A stretch of DNA of 64,000 nucleotides from Apostichopus japonicus (GCF_037975245.1 NC_092569.1:10337001-10401000), one strand, 5' to 3'; positions 13,926-27,196 are shown, counted from the first letter of the stretch. A program made the numbers and translations. Notes: a model not told the origin generated them from the letters alone.

Positions 13926-14923
13926 CATACATACAGTAGATGGCCATATTAACACCACATGTTCATCCTAAACTTAGTGTGGAAATGATTGAAATACTTC
14001 ACAATTATGGTTGACTGCAGATACTCTAGCACTCAACTCTACAGTAATTGTGATACAGGAACTACAGTAAACTACTCACATTTCATCAAAGGAGGTGTGC
14101 ATGTGCTATTTCTCTTACAGTGCAAACTACAGTAAATGTGCATACCCACTTTTAGCTATCTATAGCCATACTTGAAAGATTAGCACTGTTCATTCCTACT
14201 GTACTTTCAAAATGTGTTTAATAACTGTGAAATATATATATGCTGCAGAAAGTCATACTTTGAGCATACAAAGATCCAAATCCAACCATGTGATAAAAAC
14301 AAGGCATGATTCCCCCTCCGAAGATCAATCCTGACAAAAAAACAGAATCTTTCACATGCTTGCCTTGAGAAGTATCGAACAAAACGTAGATGTGCATGTT
14401 TGTCAACCTATCACTCGAGTCCTACCATGACATGATCAAGAAGTAATATATATTGATTGCAAACTTCGGCATCAAAGCTTACACCCCATCCATTATCTGT
14501 TACTGGTCAATTTCACCAGTGCAGTCCTATCACAACCTTGTCCGGGCAAACACGGCCGCCGATTGTAAATTTTACACAAGAGATCCCTTAGCAATTAAAA
14601 CTTGTGCCCGCTGGGGAAACCAATTTAGATAAGAGGAAAACAAGGATTTGTTATGCACGGTGAATGTGCAATGTTTCCAGCTATGTTTGTTCACTAGACC
14701 AACAAAGTGAAAATAATTATTTGTAAAAGCTTATACTATTTTCTTTGTTTTTGTACCTTTCACTTTTCTCCTTCTTATTATTGTTTCAAGCATTGGGAAT
14801 AATTATAAGTTGAAGCTATTAATTTACGGTGAGATAAAACTTGTACGACGAGGATGTTGAATGTAAATACAAGTATTAGTAGTGGATAATTATGCACAAC
14901 TTGCTTCAAACATACACACGCAC
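13926..14923. other. Non-coding stretch, nothing recognised
   Basis: No convincing gene or RNA. A slightly CpG-richer patch near 14540-14640 (GGCCGCCGATTG) stands out from the AT-rich surroundings but has no associated open frame. Confidence 0.4.
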
Positions 14924-14982
14924 ATGGGAAGATAGATCCCTGAAGTAGCCAACCCTATATCCAATGTGTATATGGGAAGAGA
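14924..14982. repeat. Stray copy of the 51-bp satellite unit, left of a transposon
   Basis: Carries the words CCAACCCTATATCCAATG and TGGGAAGA, spaced as in the large array at 17618-19943. It sits directly against the left end of the element at 14984-15666. The same repeat resumes on the other side of that element. Confidence 0.85.
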
Positions 14983-14983
14983 G

Positions 14984-15666
14984 TAGGGATGCACCTGATC
15001 CAAATTTTTGGATCCGGCCGGAACCGGATTTTGCCGGATAGTACATGAAATCCCGCCGGATAAAATCCGACCGGAACCAGATTTTTTCATTACACAAAAG
15101 AAAATCATTAATAAGAAGTAGAAGTATGAAACAAGGAGCAAATCATAGGTGAGGTATACGCATATTATAAAGAAGGTGAAATTAAGACCCCATTTATGAG
15201 ATTAAATATGAGTTAAAGTGGTGTAATCGACATTCTTTAATAAAATAACTACAATATAATTGTTGACAAGCTTGATACAGTATGTAAATTTGTTGGTGGA
15301 AAAATACTGCATACAGTACTACCTATGAAGTTTGTTTTAAAACAGGAAGCTACATTTCACAAATCTCATACTTTATACTGAATAAAAAGATTATTTAATT
15401 GGATCTTTAGAAACAGTGGGTCAGACCATTGAGAAAATTAAATTAAACATGTTAAACCTAATTTTTCCTAACTTAAATGTTTTTATTAATTTTTGGAAAA
15501 AGTGTACATTGATTTAAGTTAATACCAACACCTTTTTAAGGAATATTTCAGGCCAGATTTTGAAAAAGATCCGGCCAGATTTTGAAAAATATCCGGCCGG
15601 AACAGGAACCGGATAATTGCTCACTATCCGGCCGGATAGTCCATCCGGACCGGATATCTGGTGCAT
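14984..15666. mobile_element. hAT-like non-autonomous element, ends with ATGCACC
   Basis: The left end reads TAGGGATGCACCTGATCC and the right end, on the opposite strand, begins ATGCACCAGATATCCGG. Both ends carry arrays of CCGGCCGGA/GATCCGG words. Ends of the TAGGGATGCACC type are known from hAT-superfamily elements in animals. The right end lacks the terminal CCCTA expected from the left end, and no clean target duplication is visible, so the right boundary is truncated or was altered by recombination with the 51-bp repeat. No transposase frame is present in its roughly 680 bp. Confidence 0.65.
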
Positions 15667-15745
15667 ATCCAACCCTATATCCAATGTAGTATAAATGGGA
15701 AGATAGGTCCCTGAAGTATCCAACCCTATATCCAATGTACATACA
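15667..15745. repeat. Stray copies of the 51-bp satellite unit, right of a transposon
   Basis: About one and a half units identical in type to the array at 17618-19943, including GTAGTATAAATGGGAAGATA. Together with 14924-14982 it shows the transposon sits within a small outlying patch of this repeat. Confidence 0.9.
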
Positions 15746-17617
15746 GTATACATGACGTACACACGTACATCCAAAAATACATACATACAGCAATGTATAT
15801 TTTTCAAACAATTTTACAGTGGCACCTTTGAAACCAATACTAAAGTTCTGGTTCATACCAATATTTGTATCTAGGTGAGTAAGCACAGGTTTTGAACAGG
15901 GCTATGGGATACAAATCATCTCATCTGCTAAAATCCTTAATCTTCTTGTCGTGTTAGGTTACATGGTTATAATATATTAAGGAACCTTCATCCTGTAACT
16001 ATTGATGAGGAAGTTGCCAGGTGTGTGTTGTTTACTAGTAGTCATTGTTACATTCCCAGCTGGTGAATCTATTACCACTCTATAGTAAACTATATATACT
16101 CTCTGCACACTGTTCCACACAAACGTTATGAATTACACTACTGTATATATACGTCTTCACACTTACACAGTTAAAAATGTCTACATTTCTGCAATTTCAT
16201 GAATTTTAAAACACCATTATGAAATTATTATTTAAATATTATAATTGGTACTAAACTTCACTACCTTGGAATATTTCTGTTGTGCAGAGAAATGAGCATA
16301 GACCACATCAGATTATCTGCATATCTACATACAGTGTGATGGTGTAATATTATAGCTTCTGTACACACAACTCTATGACAACATTCCTTCACAAAAATCA
16401 CGAATATATATATTGCAAGTTACTCCCATCTATTTGTGTGGGAGGAGACTTTACATTGTATACACAACCAGATCAACAGCCAAAAAGACAGTACCTTCAG
16501 AAATCCTCTAAATCCTCTGAATGCTGATAGACATTAATATGTCAATTATTCTCAAGCAAGGTAAAAAGGTTTTTGTGGTCAAAGCAGCTAGACATCAATT
16601 TTCATCAGCTGCTGCATGCTACAGCCCAATAACAGCTTTTAAAACCGTATTTACCATGCAGAGAAGTTTCTGAGAAGCCAGAGGTGTTTTGGTTAATAAC
16701 CAAATTCATTAACTCCAAGAATCTGATTACAATAATAGTACAAAATCATACATTACATTACAAATTGACAATGTCCATCTCGTGTTTAGAGAAGAGCTTG
16801 AGGCGTGAAGATGATAGATGCTTGGACGGACCACATCTATTACTGACCAGTTTTACTTGAATATTAAGCCGGCCTCTCATTTGTGAGTTAATTGAGAACA
16901 CAAACCCTCGTTAAAGTGATGTGTTTGTTTAAAGAAGGCCGGTTCACACTGAGAAATGGTGTTAATACGATCTCATTTCTCATTGATGCTGTTCAACATG
17001 CTTGCAAGAAGGAATTACTGTTGCATTTTTTTATCATCACGGGTCCAATACAATTTGAATAGCTTTCAAGTCTACTGTAGATAAATCTTCTTTATCCTAC
17101 ATATATACAGGCCCCTTTGACCTTATTTTTAACTATTGAGTGCTAAATTATACTGTGCAGTAGGTGTGCATTATCACAATGAAGGCTGCAGAATACAGAG
17201 CTGAGGATTGAGAAAACTATCATTCTGGATCAACCGTCAATTTCAATTAAAAATTTCATATTTTCGTGGTGTTGTTGAAAGATGCTACAATGACTCCCAA
17301 CACAGTAAGAGCTGTAAGGGAGACTGATTGCTTGTAGGATCCACTTTCATGGGTCATAAGGCTACTTGATAACAAACAAAACACAAGTACAGTACAACTT
17401 AAGATAATTGATATATTTCTCAAAGTAGGATGAAGTAAAGTACATGACGGTATCCATAGTCTGTAATACAGCACATGCATATATGCACATGTATGTACAA
17501 TGTTTAGCATATATATGTTTAAGGTTATAGCAATGTACAGTTTGCAACTGTGTGCGTACAATCTTAGCACAAACTGACGTACGTGAGTGTAAACCTCGCA
17601 GAGGATATACTTATATA
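15746..17617. other. Non-coding stretch, nothing recognised
   Basis: AT-rich sequence without recognisable exon or RNA. The interval 16790-16960 contains two GGCCGG-type words and reads less repetitive, but has no open frame of interest. Confidence 0.4.
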
Positions 17618-19943
17618 ATCCTATATCCAATGAAGTATAAATGGGAAGATAGGTCCCTGAAGTATCCAACCGTACATCCAATGTAGTATAAATGGGAAGA
17701 TAGGTCCCTGAAGTATCCAACCCTATATCCAATGTAGTATAAATGGGAAGATAGGTCCCTGAAGTATCCAACCCTATATCCAATGTAGTATAAATGGGAA
17801 GATATGTCCCTGAAGTATCCAACTATACATCCGATGTAGTATAAATGTGAAGATAGGTCCCTGAAGTATCCAACCCTATATCCAATGTAGTATAAATGGG
17901 AAGATAGGTCCCTGAAGTATCCAACCCTATATCCAATGTAGTATAAATGGGAAGATAGGTCCCTGAAGTATCCAACCATACATCCAATGTAGTATAAATG
18001 GGAAGATAGGTCCCTGAAGTATCCAACCCTATATCCAATGTAGTATAAATGGGAAGATAGGTCCCTGAAGTATCCAACCCTATATCCAATGTAGTATAAA
18101 TGGGAAGATAGGTCCCTGAAATATCCAACCATATATCCAATGTAGTATAAATGGGAAGATAGGTCCCTGAAGTATCCAACCCTATATCCAATGTAGTATA
18201 AATGGGAAGATAGGTCCCTGAAGTATCCAACCCTATATCCAATGTAGTATAAATGGGAAGATAGGTCCCTGAAGTATCCAACCATATATCCAATGTAGTA
18301 TAAATGGGAAGATAGGTCCCTGAAGTATCCAACCCTATATCCAATGTAGTATAAATGGGAAGATAGGTCCCTGAAGTATCCAACCATACATCCAATGTAG
18401 TATAAATGGGAAGATAGGTCCCTGAAGTATCCAACCATACATCCAATGTAGTATAAATGGGAAGATAGGTCCCTGAAGTATCCAACCATACATCCAATGT
18501 AGTATAAATGGGAAGATATGTCCCTGAAGTATCCAACTATACATCCGATGTAGTATAAATGTGAAGATAGGTCCCTGAAGTATCCAACCCTATATCCAAT
18601 GTAGTATAAATGGGAAGATAGGTCCCTGAAGTATCCAACCCTACATCCGATGTAGTATAAATGTGAAGATAGGTCCCTGAAGTATCCAACCCTATATCCA
18701 ATGTAGTATAAATGGGAAGATAGGTCCCTGAAGTATCCAACCCTACATCCAATGTAGTATAAATGGGAAGATAGGTCCCTGAAGTATCCAACCATACATC
18801 CGATGTAGTATAAATGGGAAGATAGGTCCCTGAAGTATCCAACCATATATCCAATGTAGTATAAATGGGAAGATAGGTCCCTGAAATATCCAACCATATA
18901 TCCAATGTAGTATAAATGGGAAGATAGGTCCCTGAAGTATCCAACCCTATATCCAATGTAGTATAAATGGGAAGATAGGTCCCTGAAGTATCCAACCATA
19001 CATCCAATGTAGTATAAATGGGAAGATAGGTCCCTGAAGTATCCAACCCTACATCCAATGTAGTATAAATGGGAAGATAGGTCCCTGAAGTATCCAACCA
19101 TACATCCAATGTAGTATAAATGGGAAGATAGGTCCCTGAAGTATCCAACCATACATCCAATGTAGTATAAATGGGAAGATAGGTCCCTGAAGTATCCAAC
19201 CATACATCCAATGTAGTATAAATGGGAAGATATGTCCCTGAAGTATCCAACTATACATCCGATGTAGTATAAATGTGAAGATAGGTCCCTGAAGTATCCA
19301 ACCCTATATCCAATGTAGTATAAATGGGAAGATAGGTCCCTGAAGTATCCAACCCTACATCCAATGTAGTATAAATGGGAAGATAGGTCCCTGAAGTATC
19401 CAACTATACATCCGATGTAGTATAAATGGGAAGATAGGTCCCTGAAGTATCCAACCCTATATCCAATGTAGTATAAATGGGAAGATAGGTCCCTGAAGTA
19501 TCCAACCCTATATCCAATGTAGTATAAATGGGAAGATAGGTCCCTGAAGTATCCAACCCTATATCCAATGTAGTATAAATGGGAAGATAGGTCCCTGAAG
19601 TATCCAACCATACATCCAATGTAGTATAAATGGGAAGATAGGTCCCTGAAGTATCCAACCATATATCCAATGTAGTATAAATGGGAAGATAGGTCCCTGA
19701 AATATCCAACCCTATATCCAATGTAGTATAAATGGGAAGATAGGTCCCTGAAATATCCAACCCTATATCCAATGTAGTATAAATGGGAAGATAGGTCCCT
19801 GAAGTATCCAACCGTACATCCAATGTAGTATAAATGGGAAGATATGTCCCTGAAATATCCAAACCTATATCCAATGTAGTATCTAGAGTTAGATAGGTCC
19901 CTGAGGTATCCAACCGTACATTCAATGTAGTATTTGGGAAGAA
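17618..19943. repeat. 51-bp satellite array (about 45 units) with 714-bp higher-order period
   Basis: The unit contains CCAACCCTATATCCAATG and GGGAAGATAGGTCCCTGAAG, repeated every 51 bp. Since 51 is 3 x 17, all three minus-strand frames stay open for long distances. The longest is 683 codons (19662-17611), a run of 17-residue repeats containing YFRDLSSHLYYIG. I do not call it a gene: all phases are open and no start context, domain or splice structure exists. A distinctive variant unit (AACTATACATCCGATG followed by AAATGTGAAG) recurs at 17821, 18535 and 19249, exactly 714 bp (14 units) apart. Short outlying copies lie at 14924-14982 and 15667-15745. Confidence 0.97.
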
Positions 19944-19984
19944 TAATTCTCTGTCTTATATATATGTATTTTGTGTTTAGTTGT

Positions 19985-20085
19985 TCATGTTCTCTTTGTA
20001 CAGCGCTTAGGACCTTTTTGTGTTTTGCGCTTCTTAAATTGTATTATTATTATTATTATTATTACTATTATTATTATTATTAAGA
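19985..20085 (+). mobile_element. SINE or LINE 3' tail fragment with (ATT)n
   Basis: The block GTACAGCGCTTAGGACC, then TTTTGCGCTTCTTAAATTG, then a run of ATT trinucleotides, has the layout of the 3' tail of animal SINEs and related LINEs. No head is visible, because the 51-bp array ends about 40 bp upstream. Family assignment is uncertain. Confidence 0.45.
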
Positions 20086-21371
20086 TACATGTAGGTCCCT
20101 GCAGCTCATACAGTGCGCTTGAGCTCATGTACCTGAACGTTCTGTAAAGTGGATTTTGCATTTGTCTGCATATATTACTTTAGATGCACTTGAATTTCAT
20201 AAGTGGGAATATACAGTACCCCTCTCCCCCTTTTGTTAATCCCTTGAACAGGTTGACCTGTACTGGATCGACTGCCTTTAATAGACTGTAAAGTCTTGGT
20301 GCTTTAATACCGTACCGAATCAACAGTCAAGAAGCATGTTCTACTTTCTTTACTTTCTTTCTCACAAGATATATCGCAACTTTTTACACAAGAAAGTTGG
20401 ACTTTTGTTTGTATTTTTTTTTTGGTTTCTTGCCGGTTTCAACATATAAAACCCACCATATACATTCGCACATACCCAGATTGTATTTAATACCGTACTG
20501 TAATGTACAGGGTTTATAGATTTTATCACAAGTACTATAATATTGTTAGAGCTAATGTGCCGTTGTGACTTGTATCTTTTCGGTCTCTTTTTCTGGCCAT
20601 ATGTCAGATTGTTTCAGGAAATGCAAATTGCCGCGCCACGGCATGAGGAAGAAATTTCATTACTTACACTTGCCGACTTTAGGAAGCTCGCTTGAGCTTT
20701 GTGCTAAAACAAAAAAGAGAAGGATTTTTAAATTCCTATCAACAAATTGATTGGGAGCTGTGAACCTTGCTTGAAACAAAAACTGAGTAAACCGCTTGTT
20801 CCTAAGTTTTGAGACCTGTAGAGACTTTTCTCCAATTTCCTTTTTTTTTTTAGATCACAGTGAAAAAAAAAGTAACAAAGTTAGAGACGGCAGAGTGGGC
20901 ACCATGTCTTCATCATGGTATATTAGAAGATCAAAAGATGAGGTTGTTTTTGACGGTTATTTATGACCTTGTGTACATTGCATGACTAACTCTTTGATGA
21001 AGTAACGGTTTGGTTGCCATCGGTATCAAAAAGATGAGCAAAAATCTCAGCATTTTTTTTTTCTCTTTTTCAACAAGCCAATTAGTGGCGGAGGCGTAAG
21101 TGAGAACGCCACTTTCCAAGGATCAGAAAAACCTCTGGGATGTAATCAAAACCCAGAGAACAACATTGAAGCTGGAGATAATATGACAGCAAATATGAAG
21201 CAAACTCTCAGCCCTGAAAGCTTAATTGTTTGGGTATTTGAGAAGGATGTGGGGGTGCAGTGCGAAGAACGATAAAGTAGGCCAGAGTGCAGGTGTGAAA
21301 GGAGATATTTAGAAAAGAAAAGAAATGAAGACCCAGAATAAAAATCAATTATGTTAGTTGACAATAATATA
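20086..21371. other. Non-coding stretch, nothing recognised
   Basis: Open frames are short (61 and 72 codons). The interval 20580-20760 has a higher density of non-repetitive, less AT-biased sequence but no recognisable product. Confidence 0.4.
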
Positions 21372-21670
21372 AACTATCTAATAATAATAATAATCAGCAG
21401 AACTATTTTTACGACGCTTAAGCGACCACAAATGTGGGAGAAACCCACAAGGGCTTATGGATTACAACTTACACGTCAGGTGGCTTCCAATTCAACATTT
21501 TAACTCAAATTTGGAATCTTTTCAATTTAGAAAGTCATTTCAGATGGGAAAACTGTAGATTGCTCTTGGATGAAAAAACCACCTTACTATAACCCGGCCG
21601 GGAATCCAACCCCAAACCTCCCGATTGCTAAGCCTCATTGCTTCAAATGCATCTGAGGTTAAATATGACA
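21372..21670 (-). mobile_element. tRNA-derived SINE, copy B with (ATT)n tail
   Basis: Read on the minus strand, a tRNA-like head contains GGTTGGATTCCCGGCCGGGT, which resembles a polymerase III B-box region. It is followed by a body with TTTTTTCATCCAAGAGC and a 3' part with GTGGTCGCTTAAGCGTCG, ending in (ATT)n at 21372-21395. The same order of blocks occurs at 7598-7830. It is non-autonomous and needs a partner LINE for movement (established for SINEs). Not a functional tRNA: no complete cloverleaf can be drawn. Confidence 0.65.
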
Positions 21671-24600
21671 GGTTGTAACTCAACTTCACAAAAAATGCTC
21701 AGAGAGGAACTTATAACCTGACAATGAGGACTAGATGCCAGAAATGAATTAAGACAGCAAAAATGTAGCGAATGATCCAAATCCTGGAAGGGAAGAATTC
21801 CTTACCTACATATCAATACATTTAACCCATTTGCTTTATACACATGTACATATCAAGCTCAGATACAGCAGGAAGGAAGATGTGGGCAGTTGACCCAGAT
21901 ATCGGTCACAGTTGCATACGAGTAACGTGATAAAATGTTACCACTTTACATCTGGGCGGCACAGATCGCAGTGCATGTGTTATTATTAACAGGTAATTAG
22001 GTCATTGACAGAGATATACCGAAATTTGGTGAGGGCAAATGTTTCAGTCAGTGATGGACAAAACTATGGACAAACTCCTCACGAAGGTAACCTTCGGTTT
22101 TGGTATAATAAACAACAAACCCAAAGCTTAAAACTTAAAACTCATTATGCAATTCCAAACAAATTATCTATAATATAATTAATGCATATCTTTGCATATG
22201 TGTACAACTGAGTCGAACATATTCTTATTATCCAGGGGTAATATATATAATTTTAATTTACCACTCACTGAAATTATGTTTAACTTGTAATATAAATATA
22301 AAGATTAATTCTATTCTAATTTACTTTGCATAGTTTTTACAGGTAGCAGCTACTATACAGGCCCATAGCAGGTTGGGGGAGGAGGGTAGGGTACTGTATG
22401 GCAGCAATATATAGAGATGTACAATATATCTGTGTCCTGTAAATTGTGAAGTGTCAAGTCCAAACAGTGTGTCACCATTCTGCAAGATAAAGTAAGCCTG
22501 GTATATAGCTATGAATCATATAGTACATAATATGGATATTATATATATGCATAATACACAAGTATATATAATACATCAAGATAATATACAGATTGATGCA
22601 GATATAATATACAGGTATAGTATATGCAGATAATATACAGATTTTGGCTTGGTTAAAGTGATACAGAGACGGCAGTATAAGCAGGGTACTGTAATGTCAG
22701 CACCTGTATAAAGTATTGAGAAGCACAACAATAATGACATTACCCTTGGCACATGGGGGAACAGTAAACCCTTCACTCCCTGTGTCTAAGATCATTTACT
22801 GTACACATATATCTTAAAGGAAAGAATAAGTTTTGGACACATCCAGGGATAAAAAAAAACAGTACTTAGCAACTTCTATTTAACCCCTGCTTGGATGAAA
22901 TCTCAAGGACAGGTTGCAAAAGCTGGCAATATGACACCATTTGCTACAGTACGACGTGACAAAGTAGTCTGTAACTGGTCTCCATGTAGTGTCACCGTGG
23001 GATTTCAGGACCTGATACCATGTATAGCTTATCTGCCCTTGTCCTATCCCCGATCACCCTCACATACCTCCCCATCCACCAATTGTCTGCAATTCTCAGT
23101 AAACTAATTCATATTAACATAAATCAAACTGAAATCTGAGCATAGTGAAGAGTCTGCTGGTAATCTTAATCATACCAAGGAATGTACCAGACCGTGGAGG
23201 TAAAACAAAACTAACTTATAGGAGAGCTGTGAATTAATCTTTGATTCTACATGCAACTGGTTCCACCCTTACAGTCAGTTCATCGCTCCTGTAAACTTAC
23301 AATCAATTCTTCCTCTTACCATTTTCAAAAATTCCCTGCCTGTCTCTGCCTGCAAATATCATTCTATGGTCTACAGCTCGCCTAGATTTTGAGAGGAACG
23401 GTGTTTGTCGTTCCTGGTCGTAACGTCTTCCTCCTTATAATATGTTAACTAAAAACTCGAGTTGCTTTTCAAATCTACTTCCTTTGTCTGTGGACGCATT
23501 TTTCCTTCGAGATCCTCAAAGCCCTCATGGGTACAGACTTTGTTTGCATGTTTTGATAGTTCCCTAGTTTTGTCTGTCATAATTTGAACAGAATTGTGTC
23601 AAGTGGATGTTAACATGCCTTACCGTTCCTATGTATGTAGGCCATGTATTCAGATCCCTGAGGCACTGTAAATTAAAGGTGTTACAGTTAATCCTGCAAC
23701 TAAGAATTGCCTAAAAAAAAAAACAGGATAAACCTTTAAAAATTGAAGCATGGCTCTTTGTGCTTAAAGTTGCCCTTAGGCGGAAAGCAAGCACTACTAA
23801 CCCGTGGTACAATCAAGTAATTTAGCAACAAGGAAACAAACATACAGTAGAACCAACCTGTCATTCCAATGAAGAATGCATCTCATGGGTATGTAGATTT
23901 AGGCCAATATTATTTCGACAAGAAAAAGAAACATAGGGATCTCGAGAGTTGTAAATGTCACTGTTCACTTAATTTCTACAGAGTCTAGAGTAGAGCAGTA
24001 TATTTATAAGCTATTCATTATTACCACAGCAGAATATGGCTGGTCTTGGATCGAGGTCAGGTATATATCATATTTGTATGTATACACCACACTGCATACA
24101 TCTATAGGAAAATGTTATATAGCTTTAGCTCCCCCAGAACAATACATTTCTTATTTTCCGTGAATCATTCCACCATTGATTTTAAAATTATTTTAAATCT
24201 CATATGAATTAGGATTTTTTTTTTTTTTTTGCTGAAACCTATTTAGTAAACATCTTTATATAAGGTGTTAGTGTCTTTCAAGTTCCATCAAGGTATAGTC
24301 AAATTTATAAAACTTGTTGCTGACAGTTTTGTAAGTGATATACCTTCATTATAAAGTGACACACTATGGCAAATGGATGGATTGGTTTGGCATCCTTTGA
24401 TAGTGGGTGGGTGGGTGGATGGGTTTGCTCATTTTTCTTATTAAAAAGATCTGTTTGGTCACCTTTGTGATTGGTGTGTTCCATCAACTTTTTCATGGTT
24501 TAGGGTGTATTTTTGGTGATGAAAGACGTTCAGCTACCTTTGTGTGATTGGCCAACATAATAATGGGTTGTTATCATGTCTGTCCGAATGAAAAGTATGC

Positions 24601-27196
24601 TGAAAAAGATTAATGATATATTCCAGGTATTGATTTATCCAGTTTCATCGCATCACATAATGCTCTTCAAAATGGTCAAATTGCCATAGAAGTTAATGTA
24701 TACCACTTTGCTTTTTCTTTTTTTTAAACACACAGGAACAATAGTATGTTTAATATAAGAGACCAAATTCACAGACTTGAAAACTGCTATAACAAACTTT
24801 GATCACAAAATTATTCCCTGTATACTACTGATGTCAATCGTCACAAAAAAAGTTTACTGTACATGTCGGTGTGAGTGCGACATATGATTTTTCAACATGG
24901 TCTTTAATTGTCTGCAGGCTTCACACGTTTTTTTTAAGCAGTTCCTTTCATTATTTATTGCCGTGATTTGAAGTAATTATTCAGAATCACTGATCATCAA
25001 CTCCTATTCAAATATATATCATAAAGATGGCTTTAAAGTATTTTTCTACTTTCACATTCTCCAACCAAAACTCACCCACTTTAGGTTTAAAGGAAGCTAA
25101 TAACTAATAGTACAAAATGAGAGATTCTCATGCCATTCTAGATTTGCATAATCTACATCCATGCCAGATGAATTGAAGTTTCCCACATTTAGCACTGTAC
25201 AATCACATCAGTCACTAAAGTCCATTAAATATGCTAAGTTCTCTCATATGGTAGCTACCAAGACAGACACATGTGCAGTAAACTTGCATATATGGGTTAA
25301 TAAAAGAATACTCCAGGTCAAACTTTCTCTTTGGATACATGTTAAAGAGGAACATAATCTAAGCATTCTGGTGAAATTTGCATTCAATTCCTATGTACCG
25401 TTTTTGAGATATTGATAGTAGTTGAAGTTGCCACCTTTCGTACCAAAAGTGAACTTAGAGCACACAGGTGTGATGTCATTGTTGCACATTGATAAATAAT
25501 GTTTTGTATTTCTTTAAAATGTATGTCTAAGTTTATACTCCACAATTGGATGCATCCATAATGTGAATGTACCATAGGTATTGGTATTTTACATTTTCTT
25601 CACTTCCCCTTTAGACAAACTAGTAACCTAATCCAATCCTAGGTCAAATCAATAGACTATTCTACAGTAGAAAAAAAAGGGCTGCTTCTTCAATTTGTTG
25701 TCAGTTTTTCATGATGTAATTGTGGTGTGTGGTTAGAGTAAAGGTACTGATCAGATCATGAAATATAATCTATGAAGAATGTTTTCCTTGGGAGAACCAG
25801 TTTCATTTATACATTACACTGCAGCAAGCACTGTGCAAGCTGTACAGAGAAATAAGTAAAAACTCAAGGTAGTAGTAAGCATTACATATGACAGCACTCG
25901 ATTCTAGCAAGATCATCAGCCTACATCTAGCACATGTAGGATTATTAAAAAGGAACCCTTGCTTCAAAGCCAACTGATAAAGCCTATCCATCAAGCATTT
26001 CCTAAATAAACCCCATTTCATGAGGTTAAAGTTAATATTAAACCACACTTTATTAACTATACAAAGTAACAATAGCCGAATGCTCTGAGCTGATCCTATT
26101 AAAGTTGCTGTACATGTCAGGGCATATATGTTAATGGCTCAAGGAAGGATTAAATCTTTTCTGGGGCTGGGGCCTCAATATATACTGTACATCTGGCATA
26201 CTGTAGATCTAACCAAACTACTGGTCATGTACACTTATCTCCTTCCTCAAGACACATGGATGCACATGGCTGATCCATTCGCAATCAAGCTTGACATGTT
26301 CCCGTTTTAACCTAATATCTAGATCTCCATGTTCTTTATGACGATATTCCGTCTCTAATAATACGGCCGCTCTGCGATCATTTCAAAACCATCGAATACC
26401 GACCTGCTTTGTTTGGCATCGAATCTGTTTATTCCTCATCGTAAACAGTTTGCAAGCTCATATTACATTGATAATGATACTTGGAGTTACATCTCTGTAT
26501 CATGTTTCAATTAAATGTCAAGCAACAGTGCAAAATTCTACTCAGTTTATTGGCTCACACCTGCTCTTTATAGCGCATCTCCTCGTTCGTACGATTGGAT
26601 TGGTTAAAGTACTTACTAAAATCTACTTCATTTCCAGGAAAGGTACTTTCTAGAGTTCACATCTAATCCACTTTTTTCGTTCACATGTGTGTATACTCCA
26701 CAAAATTTTATGATGTCTGGACAATTACCCCGACTTGGAGCTTACGATTATCATTTCAATCTGTTATTTACAAATTAATATGTTTCAACAATTTTGCAAT
26801 TGTTTATTAAAACTAGTATTACATGAAGTGTGTGAAGAATCTGAGAAAGCAAAAAGCTGATCCACCAACATATCTTTCTTACATCGCTAACAGTCCAACT
26901 GTATAAAGCAACAAGTAAAAAGTCAACTTATAGATCAAATTTCACATATATTGAGTTATATATGGACATTTTCAAGAACCAATCAACATGCTACCCGACC
27001 TTTCTTTGATCACAACAGAGTGCTTCAGTGTTTCCTGATTTTACTGAGATTCTGTATTAAATTACCGTATAAATATGACATTGTTTCACACTTTGCATAA
27101 TTTTAAACTGCAGTATTATGTACAACATTCACAATAAACCAGATGAATCATTAATGATGTTTGGAATACTGTCTCATGATGGATGACATCAATTTT
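21671..27196. other. Long stretch without recognised gene
   Basis: Short open frames only (longest 89 codons at 25803-26072). Features seen: A/T homopolymers (24215-24230), ATATA-rich patches (22540-22640), and a slightly CpG-rich patch at 26340-26450 containing ACGGCCGCTCTGCGATC. Nothing here can be supported as an exon, RNA gene or mobile element. Intron sequence of an unseen gene remains possible. Confidence 0.35.

Noticed and set aside
14984-15666. Clean target-site duplication around the ATGCACC element
   Set aside because: Flanks are both satellite sequence and the right end is incomplete, so no duplication can be assigned.
17611-19662. 683-codon minus-strand open frame with 17-residue repeats
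   Set aside because: It lies entirely in the 51-bp satellite; all minus-strand frames are open because the unit is 17 codons without stops. No domain, start context or splice structure.
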